Source: Prochlorococcus sp. HOT208_60m_808G21
Lineage (GTDB): Bacteria; Cyanobacteriota; Cyanobacteriia; PCC-6307; Cyanobiaceae
Assembly: GCA_002026015.1 (NCBI GenBank)
Contig: MWOY01000112.1
Span: 1-51,038 of the forward strand
Direction: 5' to 3'
DNA: 51,038 nucleotides
Shown here: piece by piece, positions 17,355-26,694 of the stretch
How the letters are laid out: every line of letters starts with the position of its first letter
Numbering within the stretch: the stretch's first letter is position 1
Position numbers and translations under genes: made by a program
Notes under the pieces: generated by a model
What the model was told of the DNA's origin: nothing
Database searches by the model: none
What the model saw: only the letters and a program-made list of their open reading frames with translations

Positions 17355-19058
17355 ATGACTAAACTTACTAATGATCTTGAAAAGTTCCAATATGATCATA
17401 TATTTAATTTAATTTTAGGTATTTTCAAGTTCAATGAAAAAAAATATGGAAATTTCGTAAAAGATGCAATAAGAATTTTATTAGAATTTGAAAAAAATGG
17501 TGAAACTATTATTGACGTAGATAATAGTTTAATAATCTTTGAATTATTAGAAGATGGCTGGCCCAAAAAACATATAGAGGTTCTAAAAAATATAGGTTTG
17601 ATAGGTTCCCTTAATTCTCCATTCATATTTGTTAATAGAAAATTATCCCTATCAAAATGGTCAAAAAAGATAGAAAGAGTTATTAATTCATTTCTAAAAA
17701 AAATAGATAACGATAATTTAATGAACTCGATAATTTATAAAGATGATAATAAAATTGATCAAATTAAAAATATATTTAAATATTCAAACTTAGTTTTCCT
17801 TCAAGGAGGACCAGGCACGGGTAAAACCACTTTAATAATTAAGTTAATACTAGAACTCCTTCAAATTGATAACTTTCTAAATATTGGTTTGTCTGCTCCA
17901 ACGGGTAAAGCTACAGCTCGTCTAAAAGAAGCTCTTAATGATAAAAAAAATATTTTTGTTAGCAAATTTCTAGACCAAATAGAATTTCAAACTTTACATA
18001 GATGGATTTTAAATTCTCAAAATAAATCTCTTAATTTGAAATTCAAACTAAAAGAGCTTGATATTTTCATAATTGATGAAATGTCAATGGTTAATATCGA
18101 TTTAATTGAATCAGTTTTAAATTTGCTAGCAAAGGACTGCAAAATTATTTTAGTTGGAGATAAAAATCAATTGTCTCCAGTAAATAACTGTTCTATCTGG
18201 AATTATTTGTTTGAATATGGTGATAACAGTTCAATTAAATCTTGCGTAGTAAATTTAGAAAAAACTTATAGAAATATTGGAGATATAGCATTAATTAGTA
18301 ATTTAATATTTAATAATGATTTTTCTTTACTTAATAAAAAGATAAGAGAATTAGAAAAAGATAATAATTCACAAGAAATTACTATTTCAAAAAGTAGAGA
18401 AAAAGATATTCCAAAAGATCTATTTGTTTCGATTACAAGTCATCTAAAACAGTTAAATCTTTCAACTTCAAATTTAAGTAAAAAAAAATATATATTTGAT
18501 GAGGGTATTGATAATTTATTGCTTAATGAAAAAGATTTAGTAGATAAGATATTTCTGGATTTACAAAGTCACTTGATTTTATGCGAAAAAAATTCCGGAA
18601 TATGGAGTGTTGAATATTTGAATGAAATTGTTTTTGGTCAAAAAAAACCTTATGACCTTAAAACTCTAAAAGAGGGTGTTCCTATCATGTGTACAAAAAA
18701 TAATACTGAACTTGGATTGTCAAATGGTGATATCGGAGTACTTATCGGTTTAAAAAATAAAAGAAAATATCTTTTTAGAAGATTTAATGATAATAACGAA
18801 GAAATTGTGGCATTAATTGATCCATCTAATTTAGAAAATGTTGTGCCAGCTTTAGCAATTACTATTCATAAATCTCAAGGAAGTGAATCTGAGAAAGTAA
18901 GCATTTTGTGGTCTCAAAAGTATAGAAGAAATCAATATGCTGTAAAAGAAAAAAAAGATAATGAAAATATCTTTTGCAGAGATAATTTTGAAAGAAGATT
19001 ATTTTATACTGCTGTTACAAGAGCGAAAAAATTTCTAAATATATATTATTTAAATTAA
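17355..19058 (+). CDS. recD: Exodeoxyribonuclease V alpha chain (RecD)
   Basis: A 567-residue SF1B 5'-3' helicase with Walker A GGPGTGKT (151-158), SAPTGKATARLKEAL (motif Ia), IIDEMSMVN (motif II), VGDKNQLSPV (motif III), and C-terminal AITIHKSQGSE and FYTAVTRAKKFL (motifs V and VI). RecD completes the RecBCD complex. The protein is slightly shorter than E. coli RecD (608), and the N-terminal RecB-binding region is poorly conserved. The start codon is 1 nt after the recB stop, so translation is probably coupled. No clear terminator follows. Confidence 0.94.
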   Translation: MTKLTNDLEKFQYDHIFNLILGIFKFNEKKYGNFVKDAIRILLEFEKNGETIIDVDNSLIIFELLEDGWPKKHIEVLKNIGLIGSLNSPFIFVNRKLSLSKWSKKIERVINSFLKKIDNDNLMNSIIYKDDNKIDQIKNIFKYSNLVFLQGGPGTGKTTLIIKLILELLQIDNFLNIGLSAPTGKATARLKEALNDKKNIFVSKFLDQIEFQTLHRWILNSQNKSLNLKFKLKELDIFIIDEMSMVNIDLIESVLNLLAKDCKIILVGDKNQLSPVNNCSIWNYLFEYGDNSSIKSCVVNLEKTYRNIGDIALISNLIFNNDFSLLNKKIRELEKDNNSQEITISKSREKDIPKDLFVSITSHLKQLNLSTSNLSKKKYIFDEGIDNLLLNEKDLVDKIFLDLQSHLILCEKNSGIWSVEYLNEIVFGQKKPYDLKTLKEGVPIMCTKNNTELGLSNGDIGVLIGLKNKRKYLFRRFNDNNEEIVALIDPSNLENVVPALAITIHKSQGSESEKVSILWSQKYRRNQYAVKEKKDNENIFCRDNFERRLFYTAVTRAKKFLNIYYLN

Positions 19059-19103
19059 ACTTTATTTTTGAATAATTAGTAAGATTTTAACCCCAAGATG
19101 TTA

Positions 19104-19191
19104 GATTAAGAGTTCGGCTCTGTAAGGCTAATCAACAATTTAAGTAATTTAGATATTTGTTGAATGCCTAATCAGATGATTATTAGGCATT
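19104..19191 (+). promoter_or_regulatory. Structured leader of DEAD-box helicase mRNA
   Basis: Three hairpins follow one another. In the first, GATTA (19104-19108) pairs with TAATC (19129-19133), with inner AGAG/CTCT closing TTCGG. In the second, CAACAA (19133-19138) pairs with TTGTTG (19157-19162). In the third, AATGCCTAAT (19163-19172) pairs perfectly with ATTAGGCATT (19182-19191) around a 9-nt loop. The third ends 4 nt before the ATG at 19196, where a ribosome must bind. This suggests control of translation or mRNA stability, perhaps by temperature or by the helicase itself. Confidence 0.5.
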
Positions 19192-19195
19192 AAAA

Positions 19196-20989
19196 ATGAC
19201 TTTAAAAAAAGATAGTAACTCTTTTGGTAGTGAGAAGGAAAAATCTCAGAATGAAGATACTTCCCTTCTTGAGTTAAATAACTCAGAGAACAAAAAAGAA
19301 ATCGAATCTCAACCATTGGAATTATCGAAAGGCAATGATAATGAAAATGAGAATGAGAATGGATTTCTCGATTTTGGGTTTAATCAATCGATCTTAAATT
19401 CGTTAATAAATAAAGGATATAAAAATCCAACTCCCATCCAAAAAGCTGCAATTCCGGAACTAATGTTAGGCAGAGATTTACTAGGCCAAGCACAAACAGG
19501 GACAGGAAAGACTGCAGCTTTCGCATTACCATTAATAGAAAAACTTGCAGATAATAAAGAATTAAATGCCAAGGTTTTAGTTATGACTCCTACAAGAGAA
19601 TTAGCAACTCAAGTGGCAGAATCTTTTAAAAGTTATAGTTCTGAATCTAGTAATTTTAAGACTGTTGCAATATATGGAGGTACCGACTATCGAAATCAAA
19701 TTTCTGCATTAAAAAGAAAAGTTGACGTAGTAGTTGGGACCCCAGGCCGAATAATGGATCATATGAGGCAGGGGACTTTTAAAATTAAAGATATAAATTG
19801 TCTTGTTTTAGATGAGGCAGATGAAATGTTAAATATGGGTTTTCTTGAAGATATCGAATGGATTATAGATCAACTTCCAGAAAATAAGCAGATGGTATTG
19901 TTTTCAGCAACAATGCCTAGTGAGATAAGAAATATAGCAAAAAAATATCTAAATGATCCTGCCGAAATATTAATCAAAAGTGTCAAAAAAGAAACTCAAT
20001 TAATTTCGCAAAAATTTCTATATGTACAAAGGCATCATAAGTTAGATGCTTTAAAAAGAATATTAGAACTTCATAACGAGGGAGTAATTATTTTTGTGAG
20101 GACAAAACTACTTACTACTTCAATAGCTGAAGCTTTAGAGAATTCAGGTCATACTGTTGCAGTACTTAATGGAGATATACCTCAAAATCAAAGAGAAAAT
20201 ACTGTAGATAGATTAAAAAAAGGATTTATTAATATCCTTGTTGCAACTGATGTCGCAGCTAGAGGATTAGATGTTGAGAGGATAAAACTTGTTGTTAATT
20301 ATGATTTTCCTTTTGACAAGGAAACATATACTCATAGAATTGGAAGAACTGGCAGGGCAGGCAGATCAGGAGAAGCAATTTTATTTGTTAATCAAAGAGA
20401 AAAACATTTTCTAAGAAACTTAGAAAACTCAACAAGAACTAAGATTGAAGAAATTAATATACCAAGTAATAAAATAATAAATGAAAAAAGGATGGAGAAA
20501 CTTATAGATAATGTTAATGAGAGTTCTTTAGCTAAAGATGAGGATGAAGAAAATAAAGCTTTGATTATTGATGTACTAGATAATTTAAAAGAAAAATACT
20601 CTATGGATGACTCAAATATTGCGATGGCGGCGATTAATTTAGTAATAGGTAATAAATCATTTTTTGTTAATGAAGATGATTCTTGGATTAATAAACAAAA
20701 TAATACTGATCGAAATAGATCAAATAGAAATATTAATAATCGTATGAGAAATTCAAATAGAAGAAATAATTATCAAAATGATTCTTTTGAAACCTACAAA
20801 TTTAACTTCGGTAAATTTGATGGGGTTAGAGTTGCAAATATTATATCCTCAATCTGTAATTCAACTAATATAAATGGTAGATCTATAGGTAAGATACAGA
20901 TTTTTAATGATTACAGTTTGGTAGATTTACCCAGAGATCTGCATAGAGAAACTAAAAATAAATTAAAAAAAATTAAAGTCAGAAACTAG
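19196..20989 (+). CDS. deaD: DEAD-box ATP-dependent RNA helicase (CsdA/DeaD-CrhR type)
   Basis: A 597-residue RNA helicase. An acidic low-complexity leader (residues 1-60) precedes the Q motif and core: AQTGTGKT (I), PTRELA (Ia), TPGR (Ib), DEAD (II), SAT (III), RGLD (V) and HRIGRTGRAGR (VI). The C-terminus has a basic Asn/Arg-rich linker (RNRSNRNINNRMRNSNRRNN) and a DbpA-type RNA-binding domain (FNFGKFDGVRVANIISSI; IGKIQIFNDYSLVDLP). Such enzymes unwind structured RNA during ribosome assembly and cold or redox stress. Its leader is itself highly structured. The cyanobacterial homologue is often called CrhR. Confidence 0.95.
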   Translation: MTLKKDSNSFGSEKEKSQNEDTSLLELNNSENKKEIESQPLELSKGNDNENENENGFLDFGFNQSILNSLINKGYKNPTPIQKAAIPELMLGRDLLGQAQTGTGKTAAFALPLIEKLADNKELNAKVLVMTPTRELATQVAESFKSYSSESSNFKTVAIYGGTDYRNQISALKRKVDVVVGTPGRIMDHMRQGTFKIKDINCLVLDEADEMLNMGFLEDIEWIIDQLPENKQMVLFSATMPSEIRNIAKKYLNDPAEILIKSVKKETQLISQKFLYVQRHHKLDALKRILELHNEGVIIFVRTKLLTTSIAEALENSGHTVAVLNGDIPQNQRENTVDRLKKGFINILVATDVAARGLDVERIKLVVNYDFPFDKETYTHRIGRTGRAGRSGEAILFVNQREKHFLRNLENSTRTKIEEINIPSNKIINEKRMEKLIDNVNESSLAKDEDEENKALIIDVLDNLKEKYSMDDSNIAMAAINLVIGNKSFFVNEDDSWINKQNNTDRNRSNRNINNRMRNSNRRNNYQNDSFETYKFNFGKFDGVRVANIISSICNSTNINGRSIGKIQIFNDYSLVDLPRDLHRETKNKLKKIKVRN

Positions 20990-20998
20990 GTATAGAGA

Positions 20999-21292
20999 AT
21001 GAAAGCTAGCAAATATAAATTCTTTATTTTTGTGAATTTGATAATCCTATTCAACTCTTTTAATAGTTACTATTTAGCTCAAACGAAACAAGATTCAATT
21101 ATAAAATTATTTTGTCTTCAGAGTGTCAAAGAGGAAATGACCAAAGCAGAAATGGTATATAGTGAAGAAATTGCGAATGAAACTTGTGATTGTTACTACG
21201 AAGAATTTAAAAAAACTGCAAGTCATCAAGATTCAAAAACAAAATGTAAATTAGATACTAAAGAAAATTTAAATCATAATAGAAAAATTTAA
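20999..21292 (+). CDS. Small exported Cys-containing protein
   Basis: A 97-residue protein with a basic start and hydrophobic segment (residues 7-25, KFFIFVNLIILFNSFNSYYLA) that fits a Sec signal peptide. The mature part is charged, with four cysteines (FCLQS, ETCDCYY, TKCKL) that could form two disulfides in the periplasm. It starts 9 nt after the helicase stop and ends 10 nt before the ABC exporter, so it is probably translated from the same transcript. I recognise no family. Confidence 0.65.
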   Translation: MKASKYKFFIFVNLIILFNSFNSYYLAQTKQDSIIKLFCLQSVKEEMTKAEMVYSEEIANETCDCYYEEFKKTASHQDSKTKCKLDTKENLNHNRKI

Positions 21293-21302
21293 TTGTTATT
21301 TT

Positions 21303-23075
21303 ATGAGGTCTAAGAACAATCAAAATCCAATAATTAGACTTTATTTAAATCTGATTGATGAAAGAAGGTTACTATTTTTTGCTTTTCTTAGTTCTATAAT
21401 TAATAAAATATTAGATTTAGCTCCCCCTGTAATAATTGGTCTTGCAGTGGATATCGTTGTAAAGGAACAGAATTCATGGATTGCTGGTTTTGGAATAAAA
21501 GAAGTTCCAGCACAATTGATTTTTCTTGCATTTGCTTCAGGAATAGTTTGGTCTGGTGAATCCTCCTTTGAATATTTATACTCGATTTTATGGAGAAATT
21601 TGGCTCAGCTATCGCAACATAAATTAAGAATAAAAGCTTATGAGCATATTCAGCAATTAGATATGGATTTTTTTGAAAATGATAATACTGGAAGGCTATT
21701 ATCTATTTTGAATGATGATATAAATCAACTCGAGAGATTTCTAGACCAAGGGGCTAATCAGATTATTCAGTTATTTATAACTGTATTAATAATTGGAGGC
21801 ACTATGATTTTTGTCGCTCCAAAAATCGCTTTATTTGCTTTCTTTCCTATTCCAATTATATTTTTAGGTTCAATTAAATTTCAAAGGAAGCTTGCTCCAA
21901 AATATAGAGATGTTAGAAATAAAGCTGGGCTATTGGCATCAAGACTTAATAATAATTTAAGTGGAATTCTAACCATAAAAAGTTTTACTAAAGAAAAATG
22001 GGAACTAAATAGATTAAATAAAGAAAGTCTCGATTATCAAAGAAGCAACAAGGCTGCAATTAAATTATCTTCTGCTTTTATCCCTCTTATAAGATTTGCA
22101 ATCTTATTTGCTTTTATAGCGATTCTATTAATTGGAGGTTTCCAAACTTGGAATAAGACACTTGATGTAGGAACTTATAGTTTTTTAGTTTTTATTACAC
22201 AAAGACTATTATGGCCTTTAACTACTTTGGGGCATGTTTTAGATGATTTCCAGAGATCTATGGCTTCAATAGATAGAGTAATTGATCTCATAGATACGCC
22301 CATAAAAATAAAAGATGGAAAAATAAAAATTGAATCTAAAGATATCAAGGGAGAAGTTATTTTTAATAATGTAAATTTTAATTATCCTGGAAGAGATTTA
22401 ACTTTAAAAAACATAAATTTCAAAATTGAAAATAACTCAACATTAGGAATTGTTGGTTTAACAGGTTCTGGGAAAAGTACAATAATAAAATTACTCCTTA
22501 GGATTTATGATAGTAATAATGGGTCAATAACCTTGGATGGCATTTCTATTAAAGAAATAAATTTAAGGGATTTAAGAAAGTGTATTTCTTTAGTAAGTCA
22601 AGAAACTTATTTATTTCATGGCAGTGTACAAGAAAATATTGCTTATGGCTCAATCAACCCAAGTCTTAAAGATATCATTCAAGCTTCAAAGATCGCGGAA
22701 GCTCATAAATTTATTGAACAATTACCAGATGGTTATAAAACTATAGTGGGGGAAAGGGGCCAAAGACTCTCAGGGGGACAACGTCAAAGAATTGCCTTGG
22801 CGAGAGCTGTTTTAAAGGATGCACCAATATTAATATTAGATGAGGCTACAGCCTCAGTTGATAATGAAACAGAGGCTTTAATTCAAAAATCATTATCTAA
22901 AATCACCAAAGAAAGAACAACTATTGTAATAGCACATAGGTTAAGCACTATAAAAAATGCGGATAATATTGTTGTTATTGATAAAGGTAAAATAGTTGAA
23001 AGCGGAAAACATCAAAGACTATTAGATCAGAATAAAATATACGCTGATTTATGGAATGTTCAAGTAGGAATCTAG
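21303..23075 (+). CDS. ABC exporter, fused membrane and ATPase domains (MsbA/MDR type)
   Basis: A 590-residue half-transporter that should work as a homodimer. The transmembrane domain covers about residues 15-325 with six helices (for example FFAFLSSIINKIL, IIQLFITVLIIGGTMIFVA, FAILFAFIAILLIGGF). The ATPase domain covers about 350-590: Walker A GLTGSGKST, Q-loop SQETYLFHGS, signature LSGGQRQRIALARA, Walker B ILILDEATAS, switch His IVIAHRLST. Substrates of this class include lipids, drugs and peptides; nothing here singles one out. It converges on psbP 14 bp away. Confidence 0.93.
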   Translation: MRSKNNQNPIIRLYLNLIDERRLLFFAFLSSIINKILDLAPPVIIGLAVDIVVKEQNSWIAGFGIKEVPAQLIFLAFASGIVWSGESSFEYLYSILWRNLAQLSQHKLRIKAYEHIQQLDMDFFENDNTGRLLSILNDDINQLERFLDQGANQIIQLFITVLIIGGTMIFVAPKIALFAFFPIPIIFLGSIKFQRKLAPKYRDVRNKAGLLASRLNNNLSGILTIKSFTKEKWELNRLNKESLDYQRSNKAAIKLSSAFIPLIRFAILFAFIAILLIGGFQTWNKTLDVGTYSFLVFITQRLLWPLTTLGHVLDDFQRSMASIDRVIDLIDTPIKIKDGKIKIESKDIKGEVIFNNVNFNYPGRDLTLKNINFKIENNSTLGIVGLTGSGKSTIIKLLLRIYDSNNGSITLDGISIKEINLRDLRKCISLVSQETYLFHGSVQENIAYGSINPSLKDIIQASKIAEAHKFIEQLPDGYKTIVGERGQRLSGGQRQRIALARAVLKDAPILILDEATASVDNETEALIQKSLSKITKERTTIVIAHRLSTIKNADNIVVIDKGKIVESGKHQRLLDQNKIYADLWNVQVGI

Positions 23076-23089
23076 TATAGATTTTCAAA

Positions 23090-23647
23090 CTATATTAAAA
23101 AGTTAAATGATTCAATTACATTACTAAATATACTGTCAACTTTATTCCATCTCTCTTCATTTGTTCCCACAGCGAAAGTATAAAGTGTTCCTCTATCAAT
23201 TACGACAGTAGCTAATTCGTGTCTGGCCTGTTCATTTAAATTTAATTCATACTCTAAATCATAAAAAATGTGATTGGATCCCTCCCTCTTATTGGCATTT
23301 ATAAGTCTTACCTCTCTACCTGAACCTTCGGGAGCAATGACTTTATCAATTAATGTTTGACCTACTTCATTTGGACTACCTAATTGCTCTAATTGAACCT
23401 CTTTATTTACATCAGAAATAACTAAACTTAAGGTCTCATTACTATTTATTAGATCATGATAAATAATTTCAGGTCCTCCATCGACTTTTACTCTAGTCCA
23501 TCCTGTTGGATACAAAAAGGCATATCTGCCATCTGGACTTTGATAAGCTTCTAATCCCGCATTTAGTCCGCCACTACAAGCACTAAGTGTTAAACATAAA
23601 AAAATCAAAAATAAATATTTGAAAGGGTTAAATTTAATATTTTTCAT
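23090..23647 (-). CDS. psbP: PsbP-like photosystem II lipoprotein (CyanoP)
   Basis: A 185-residue protein with a lipoprotein signal peptide: basic N-terminus, hydrophobic core, and lipobox LSAC with Cys24 as the lipidated residue. The mature part carries the PsbP-fold signature: YQSPDGRYAFLYPTGWTRVKVDGGPEIIYHDL, then NEVGQTLIDK, REGSNHIFYDLEYEL and LYTFAVGTNEERWNKV. CyanoP is anchored on the lumenal side of the thylakoid and helps photosystem II assembly. It is monocistronic and divergent from recR across about 100 bp. Confidence 0.95.
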   Translation of the reverse strand: MKNIKFNPFKYLFLIFLCLTLSACSGGLNAGLEAYQSPDGRYAFLYPTGWTRVKVDGGPEIIYHDLINSNETLSLVISDVNKEVQLEQLGSPNEVGQTLIDKVIAPEGSGREVRLINANKREGSNHIFYDLEYELNLNEQARHELATVVIDRGTLYTFAVGTNEERWNKVDSIFSNVIESFNFLI

Positions 23648-23750
23648 TTTGTTTGAAATTACTAACTAAAAACATAATAAGACATTAAAAGCAAACAATT
23701 ATGGCAATTCAGAATTTTGCGTCTAAATTATTCCTAGAAATAGTTCGATT

Positions 23751-24350
23751 TTGATTACTTATACCAAACCGCTTTCAAAATTAATTGGTCATTTTGAGAA
23801 ATTTCCAGGGATTGGTCCAAGAACAGCGCAACGATTAGCCCTGTTTATTTTAAAACAACCTGAAAGTACAATAAGAGATTTTTCAAAGGCTTTGTTAGAA
23901 GCACATAGCAATGTTGGTCGCTGCAAAAAATGTTTCAATTTGACTTCAGAAGATGAATGTGAAATTTGTAAAAATACTGAAAGAAATCAAAAACTAATCT
24001 GTGTAGTAGCAGAAACTAAAGATTTGCTTGCTTTGGAGCGCGCCAGAGAATTTAAAGGTGTTTACCACGTTATTGGTGGTTTAATATCCCCAATGGATTC
24101 TGTTGGCCCCGAACTCTTAGAAATAAGAAGCTTGGTAGAAAGAGTTAGTAATTCTCAAATAGACGAGATCATATTGGCATTGACCCCCAGTGTTGAGGGA
24201 GATACAACAAGTCTTTATATTGGAAAATTGTTAGCCCCTTTTACTAAAGTTACGAGAATTGCATATGGCCTCCCAATGGGTAGTGAACTTGAATATGTAG
24301 ATGAAGTTACGCTTGCAAGGGCTTTAGAAGGAAGAACGAAACTAAATTAG
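23751..24350 (+). CDS. recR: Recombination protein RecR
   Basis: A 199-residue protein of standard length. The helix-hairpin-helix [17 protein letters not shown] lies at residues 18-34. A four-cysteine zinc finger follows (CKKC ... CEIC), then a Toprim domain ([30 protein letters not shown]) and a C-terminal [29 protein letters not shown] block. RecR works with RecO and RecF to load RecA at gaps. The TTG start is the only one that gives the canonical N-terminus. lipA begins 3 nt after the stop. Confidence 0.97.
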   Translation: MITYTKPLSKLIGHFEKFPGIGPRTAQRLALFILKQPESTIRDFSKALLEAHSNVGRCKKCFNLTSEDECEICKNTERNQKLICVVAETKDLLALERAREFKGVYHVIGGLISPMDSVGPELLEIRSLVERVSNSQIDEIILALTPSVEGDTTSLYIGKLLAPFTKVTRIAYGLPMGSELEYVDEVTLARALEGRTKLN

Positions 24351-24353
24351 ACA

Positions 24354-25253
24354 ATGAGAGACAATAACTTAATCAAGAAAGAAAAAATTCTAAGACTTCC
24401 CTCTTGGATTAAATTTCCTATTAGTAAAGCTTCAGAATTCGAAAAAATACAAACACTCATCAAAAAATCAAATATTCATACTATTTGTGAAGAAGCAAGA
24501 TGTCCAAATAGAGCAGAATGTTATGCCTCAGGAACAGCCACTTTCTTACTGGGTGGATCGATATGTTCGCGTTCATGTGCTTTTTGTCAGGTAAATAAAG
24601 GTAGACCTAGCTCTATCAATTTTGATGAATGTACTCAAGTCGCAGAAGCAGTGAAAGTACTAAATTTGAAATATGTTGTTTTGACATCTGTAGCTAGAGA
24701 TGATCTCCCTGATCATGGTGCAAATTTATTTATTTCTACAATTGATGAGATTAGAAAAATTGATTCAAAAATAAAGATAGAGGTTTTAACTCCTGATTTA
24801 TGGGGTGGGGGCAAAAATTTTGATGAAACTAATAACCTTCAGACTGAGAGATTGAAGATGATTTTAGAAAAAGATCCAATATGCTTTAATCATAATCTTG
24901 AAACTGTTGAAAGACTGCAAAAAGAAGTTAGGAGGGGGGCAAATTACAAAAAATCCCTAAGTTTACTAAAAAAGTCAAAGGATATTGCTCCTCATATTCA
25001 AACTAAATCAGGCATTATGTTAGGACTTGGGGAAACATTGGATGAAATAAAAAATACAATTTATGATCTTAAAAAAATAGATTGTGATCAAATTACAATT
25101 GGCCAATATTTAAGGCCCTCATTAACTCATTTGGCAGTTAAGAAATATTGGGATCCATCGGAGTTTGAATATTTATATCGCTTCTCTAAGGAATTAGGAT
25201 TCAAAAAAGTATCTTCTGGCCCTTTAGTTAGAAGTAGTTATCACGCGGGTTAA
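24354..25253 (+). CDS. lipA: Lipoyl synthase
   Basis: A 299-residue radical-SAM enzyme that inserts two sulfurs into protein-bound octanoate. Both clusters are visible: the auxiliary-cluster cysteines in CEEARCPNRAEC and the radical-SAM CxxxCxxC in CSRSCAFC. Further hallmarks are TSVARDDLPDHGA, FNHNLETV, KSGIMLGLGET and the C-terminal SSGPLVRSSYHAG, whose RSSY serine ligates the auxiliary cluster. The length is typical. It follows recR by 3 nt, and its last 4 bases overlap the stop of the convergent gene at 25250. Confidence 0.97.
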   Translation: MRDNNLIKKEKILRLPSWIKFPISKASEFEKIQTLIKKSNIHTICEEARCPNRAECYASGTATFLLGGSICSRSCAFCQVNKGRPSSINFDECTQVAEAVKVLNLKYVVLTSVARDDLPDHGANLFISTIDEIRKIDSKIKIEVLTPDLWGGGKNFDETNNLQTERLKMILEKDPICFNHNLETVERLQKEVRRGANYKKSLSLLKKSKDIAPHIQTKSGIMLGLGETLDEIKNTIYDLKKIDCDQITIGQYLRPSLTHLAVKKYWDPSEFEYLYRFSKELGFKKVSSGPLVRSSYHAG

Positions 25254-25750
25254 CTTTCTTCAATTAAAGAGAGTTTCTTTTCAAGTCTTTTCAATATAAA
25301 AATGCATTCTCCGTTCATAAGTGTACCTGCACCTCCCCAAACCAATCTTAATAAAAGATCTACTGGGCTAGAACCAACTTCTTTGACAATTTTGAATCCT
25401 ATTAACTTGAAATATCTTACAAGTTTTTTACTATATCCTTCACTATCAAAAATAGCTAAAAGTCTTACTTTGTTGCTTGATTTTTTTTCAATTGCCCAAG
25501 CCATAGTTGTTGCCCATATTAATTCCGAAACAAAAGCAGGAGCTTTACCAAGGATTCTTAATGTATCAAGCTGAATACCTTGTTTATTTAAATAAGTCCA
25601 ACCTTTCATTTCTGCCCAAATCTTAATTATGTTATCTTTCTGTTCTGCAATAACGATTCTAAAGAAACATAATCCGATAGTTTCTCTAACTTGAATTTTA
25701 ATTAATAATCCAATGGAACCTGCTAATTTTTCTAATTCTTCAACCTTCAT
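25250..25750 (-). CDS. Conserved protein, unknown; weak GNAT-like pattern
   Basis: A 166-residue soluble protein with no signal peptide. Segments such as FFRIVIAEQKDNIIKIWAEMKGWTY and VRLLAIFDSEGYSKKLVRYFKLIGFKIVKE alternate strand and helix in an order reminiscent of N-acetyltransferases. The acetyl-CoA R/QxxGxG/A loop is not evident, so I do not assign that activity. GGAGTLMNGECIF near the C-terminus looks conserved. It lies 11 nt after trhO on the minus strand, and its stop overlaps the lipA stop. Confidence 0.65.
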   Translation of the reverse strand: MKVEELEKLAGSIGLLIKIQVRETIGLCFFRIVIAEQKDNIIKIWAEMKGWTYLNKQGIQLDTLRILGKAPAFVSELIWATTMAWAIEKKSSNKVRLLAIFDSEGYSKKLVRYFKLIGFKIVKEVGSSPVDLLLRLVWGGAGTLMNGECIFILKRLEKKLSLIEES

Positions 25751-25761
25751 GATTTTGAAAA

Positions 25762-26694
25762 TTAGTCCTTATAGATTTTATGATTTTCCACTTTTGACCT
25801 ATCGATTTGTTTTTGTCTTTCTTCAAACCTTTTCCTATCATCATCGCTGAATTGGTCTATACAAAAATGACATTGGATACCCTTTCTATATTCTTTTCTT
25901 TCTTGATCTTGAATTGAAATTGGCATTCCACAGGCATGACAAATCGAGTAAGAGCCTTTTTCTAAATTTTGATCTAAAGCAACTCTTTTATCAAAAACAT
26001 AACATTCACCTTCAAATAAGTTTTTTTCTTTTGGTATATCGTCAAGGTATTGAAGGATACCCCCTTGTAGGTGATAAATATTTTTATAACCTTTTTTTTT
26101 CAGCAAACTAGTAGCTTTTTCGCATCTTATTCCTCCAGTACAAAACATTGCTATATTTGTATTTTGTTTATCTTCTAAATGGGCTTCTAAATGATCATCT
26201 ACCCATTTGGGGAATTCGCTAAAGTTTCTTGTATTTGGGTTTATAGAGTTTTGAAATGTACCTAAGGAAACTTCATAATGATTTCTAGTATCAATAACTA
26301 TTGTATTTTGATTTTTAATTAACTGATTCCAATCAGTTGAGTCAATGTAGGTCCCATTATTTTCTGCAGGGTTTATTTTAGGGACACCCATGGTAACTAT
26401 TTCTTTTTTGATTTTTATTTTTAATTTTTTGAAGACTTTTTCTTTTGAAAAGTTTACTTTAATATTCAATTTTCTATTACCTGCATATTTATTAATTAAA
26501 TTGATAACAAAATCAATTACATTTTTCTCGGCACAAATAGTTCCATTAATACCCTCACTTGCAAAAATTAACAAACCTGAAAGATCATTTTCATTTTCGA
26601 TTTCTAATAATTTATTTTTTAGATCAAGAATTAAGTTTTCTCGAAATGGGAAGAAAGAGTAAAGAGAAACTATTTTATAATTTTTGCCTTTCAT
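25762..26694 (-). CDS. trhO: tRNA U34 hydroxylase, rhodanese-domain (TrhO/YceA family)
   Basis: A 310-residue protein: an N-terminal ferredoxin-like domain (about 1-100), then a rhodanese domain (about 120-225; [15 protein letters not shown], active-site loop [10 protein letters not shown] with the catalytic Cys). A C-terminal region carries two cysteine pairs (CHACG and CHFC), likely zinc-binding. TrhO makes 5-hydroxyuridine at tRNA position 34 using O2. Its ATG overlaps the bioB stop by 4 nt (ATGA), so the two are translationally coupled. Confidence 0.92.
   Translation of the reverse strand: MKGKNYKIVSLYSFFPFRENLILDLKNKLLEIENENDLSGLLIFASEGINGTICAEKNVIDFVINLINKYAGNRKLNIKVNFSKEKVFKKLKIKIKKEIVTMGVPKINPAENNGTYIDSTDWNQLIKNQNTIVIDTRNHYEVSLGTFQNSINPNTRNFSEFPKWVDDHLEAHLEDKQNTNIAMFCTGGIRCEKATSLLKKKGYKNIYHLQGGILQYLDDIPKEKNLFEGECYVFDKRVALDQNLEKGSYSICHACGMPISIQDQERKEYRKGIQCHFCIDQFSDDDRKRFEERQKQIDRSKVENHKIYKD

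Noticed and set aside
23076-23094. TATAG/CTATA hairpin between the ABC exporter and psbP
   Set aside because: Only 5 bp of AT-rich stem overlapping the psbP stop; not convincing as a terminator.
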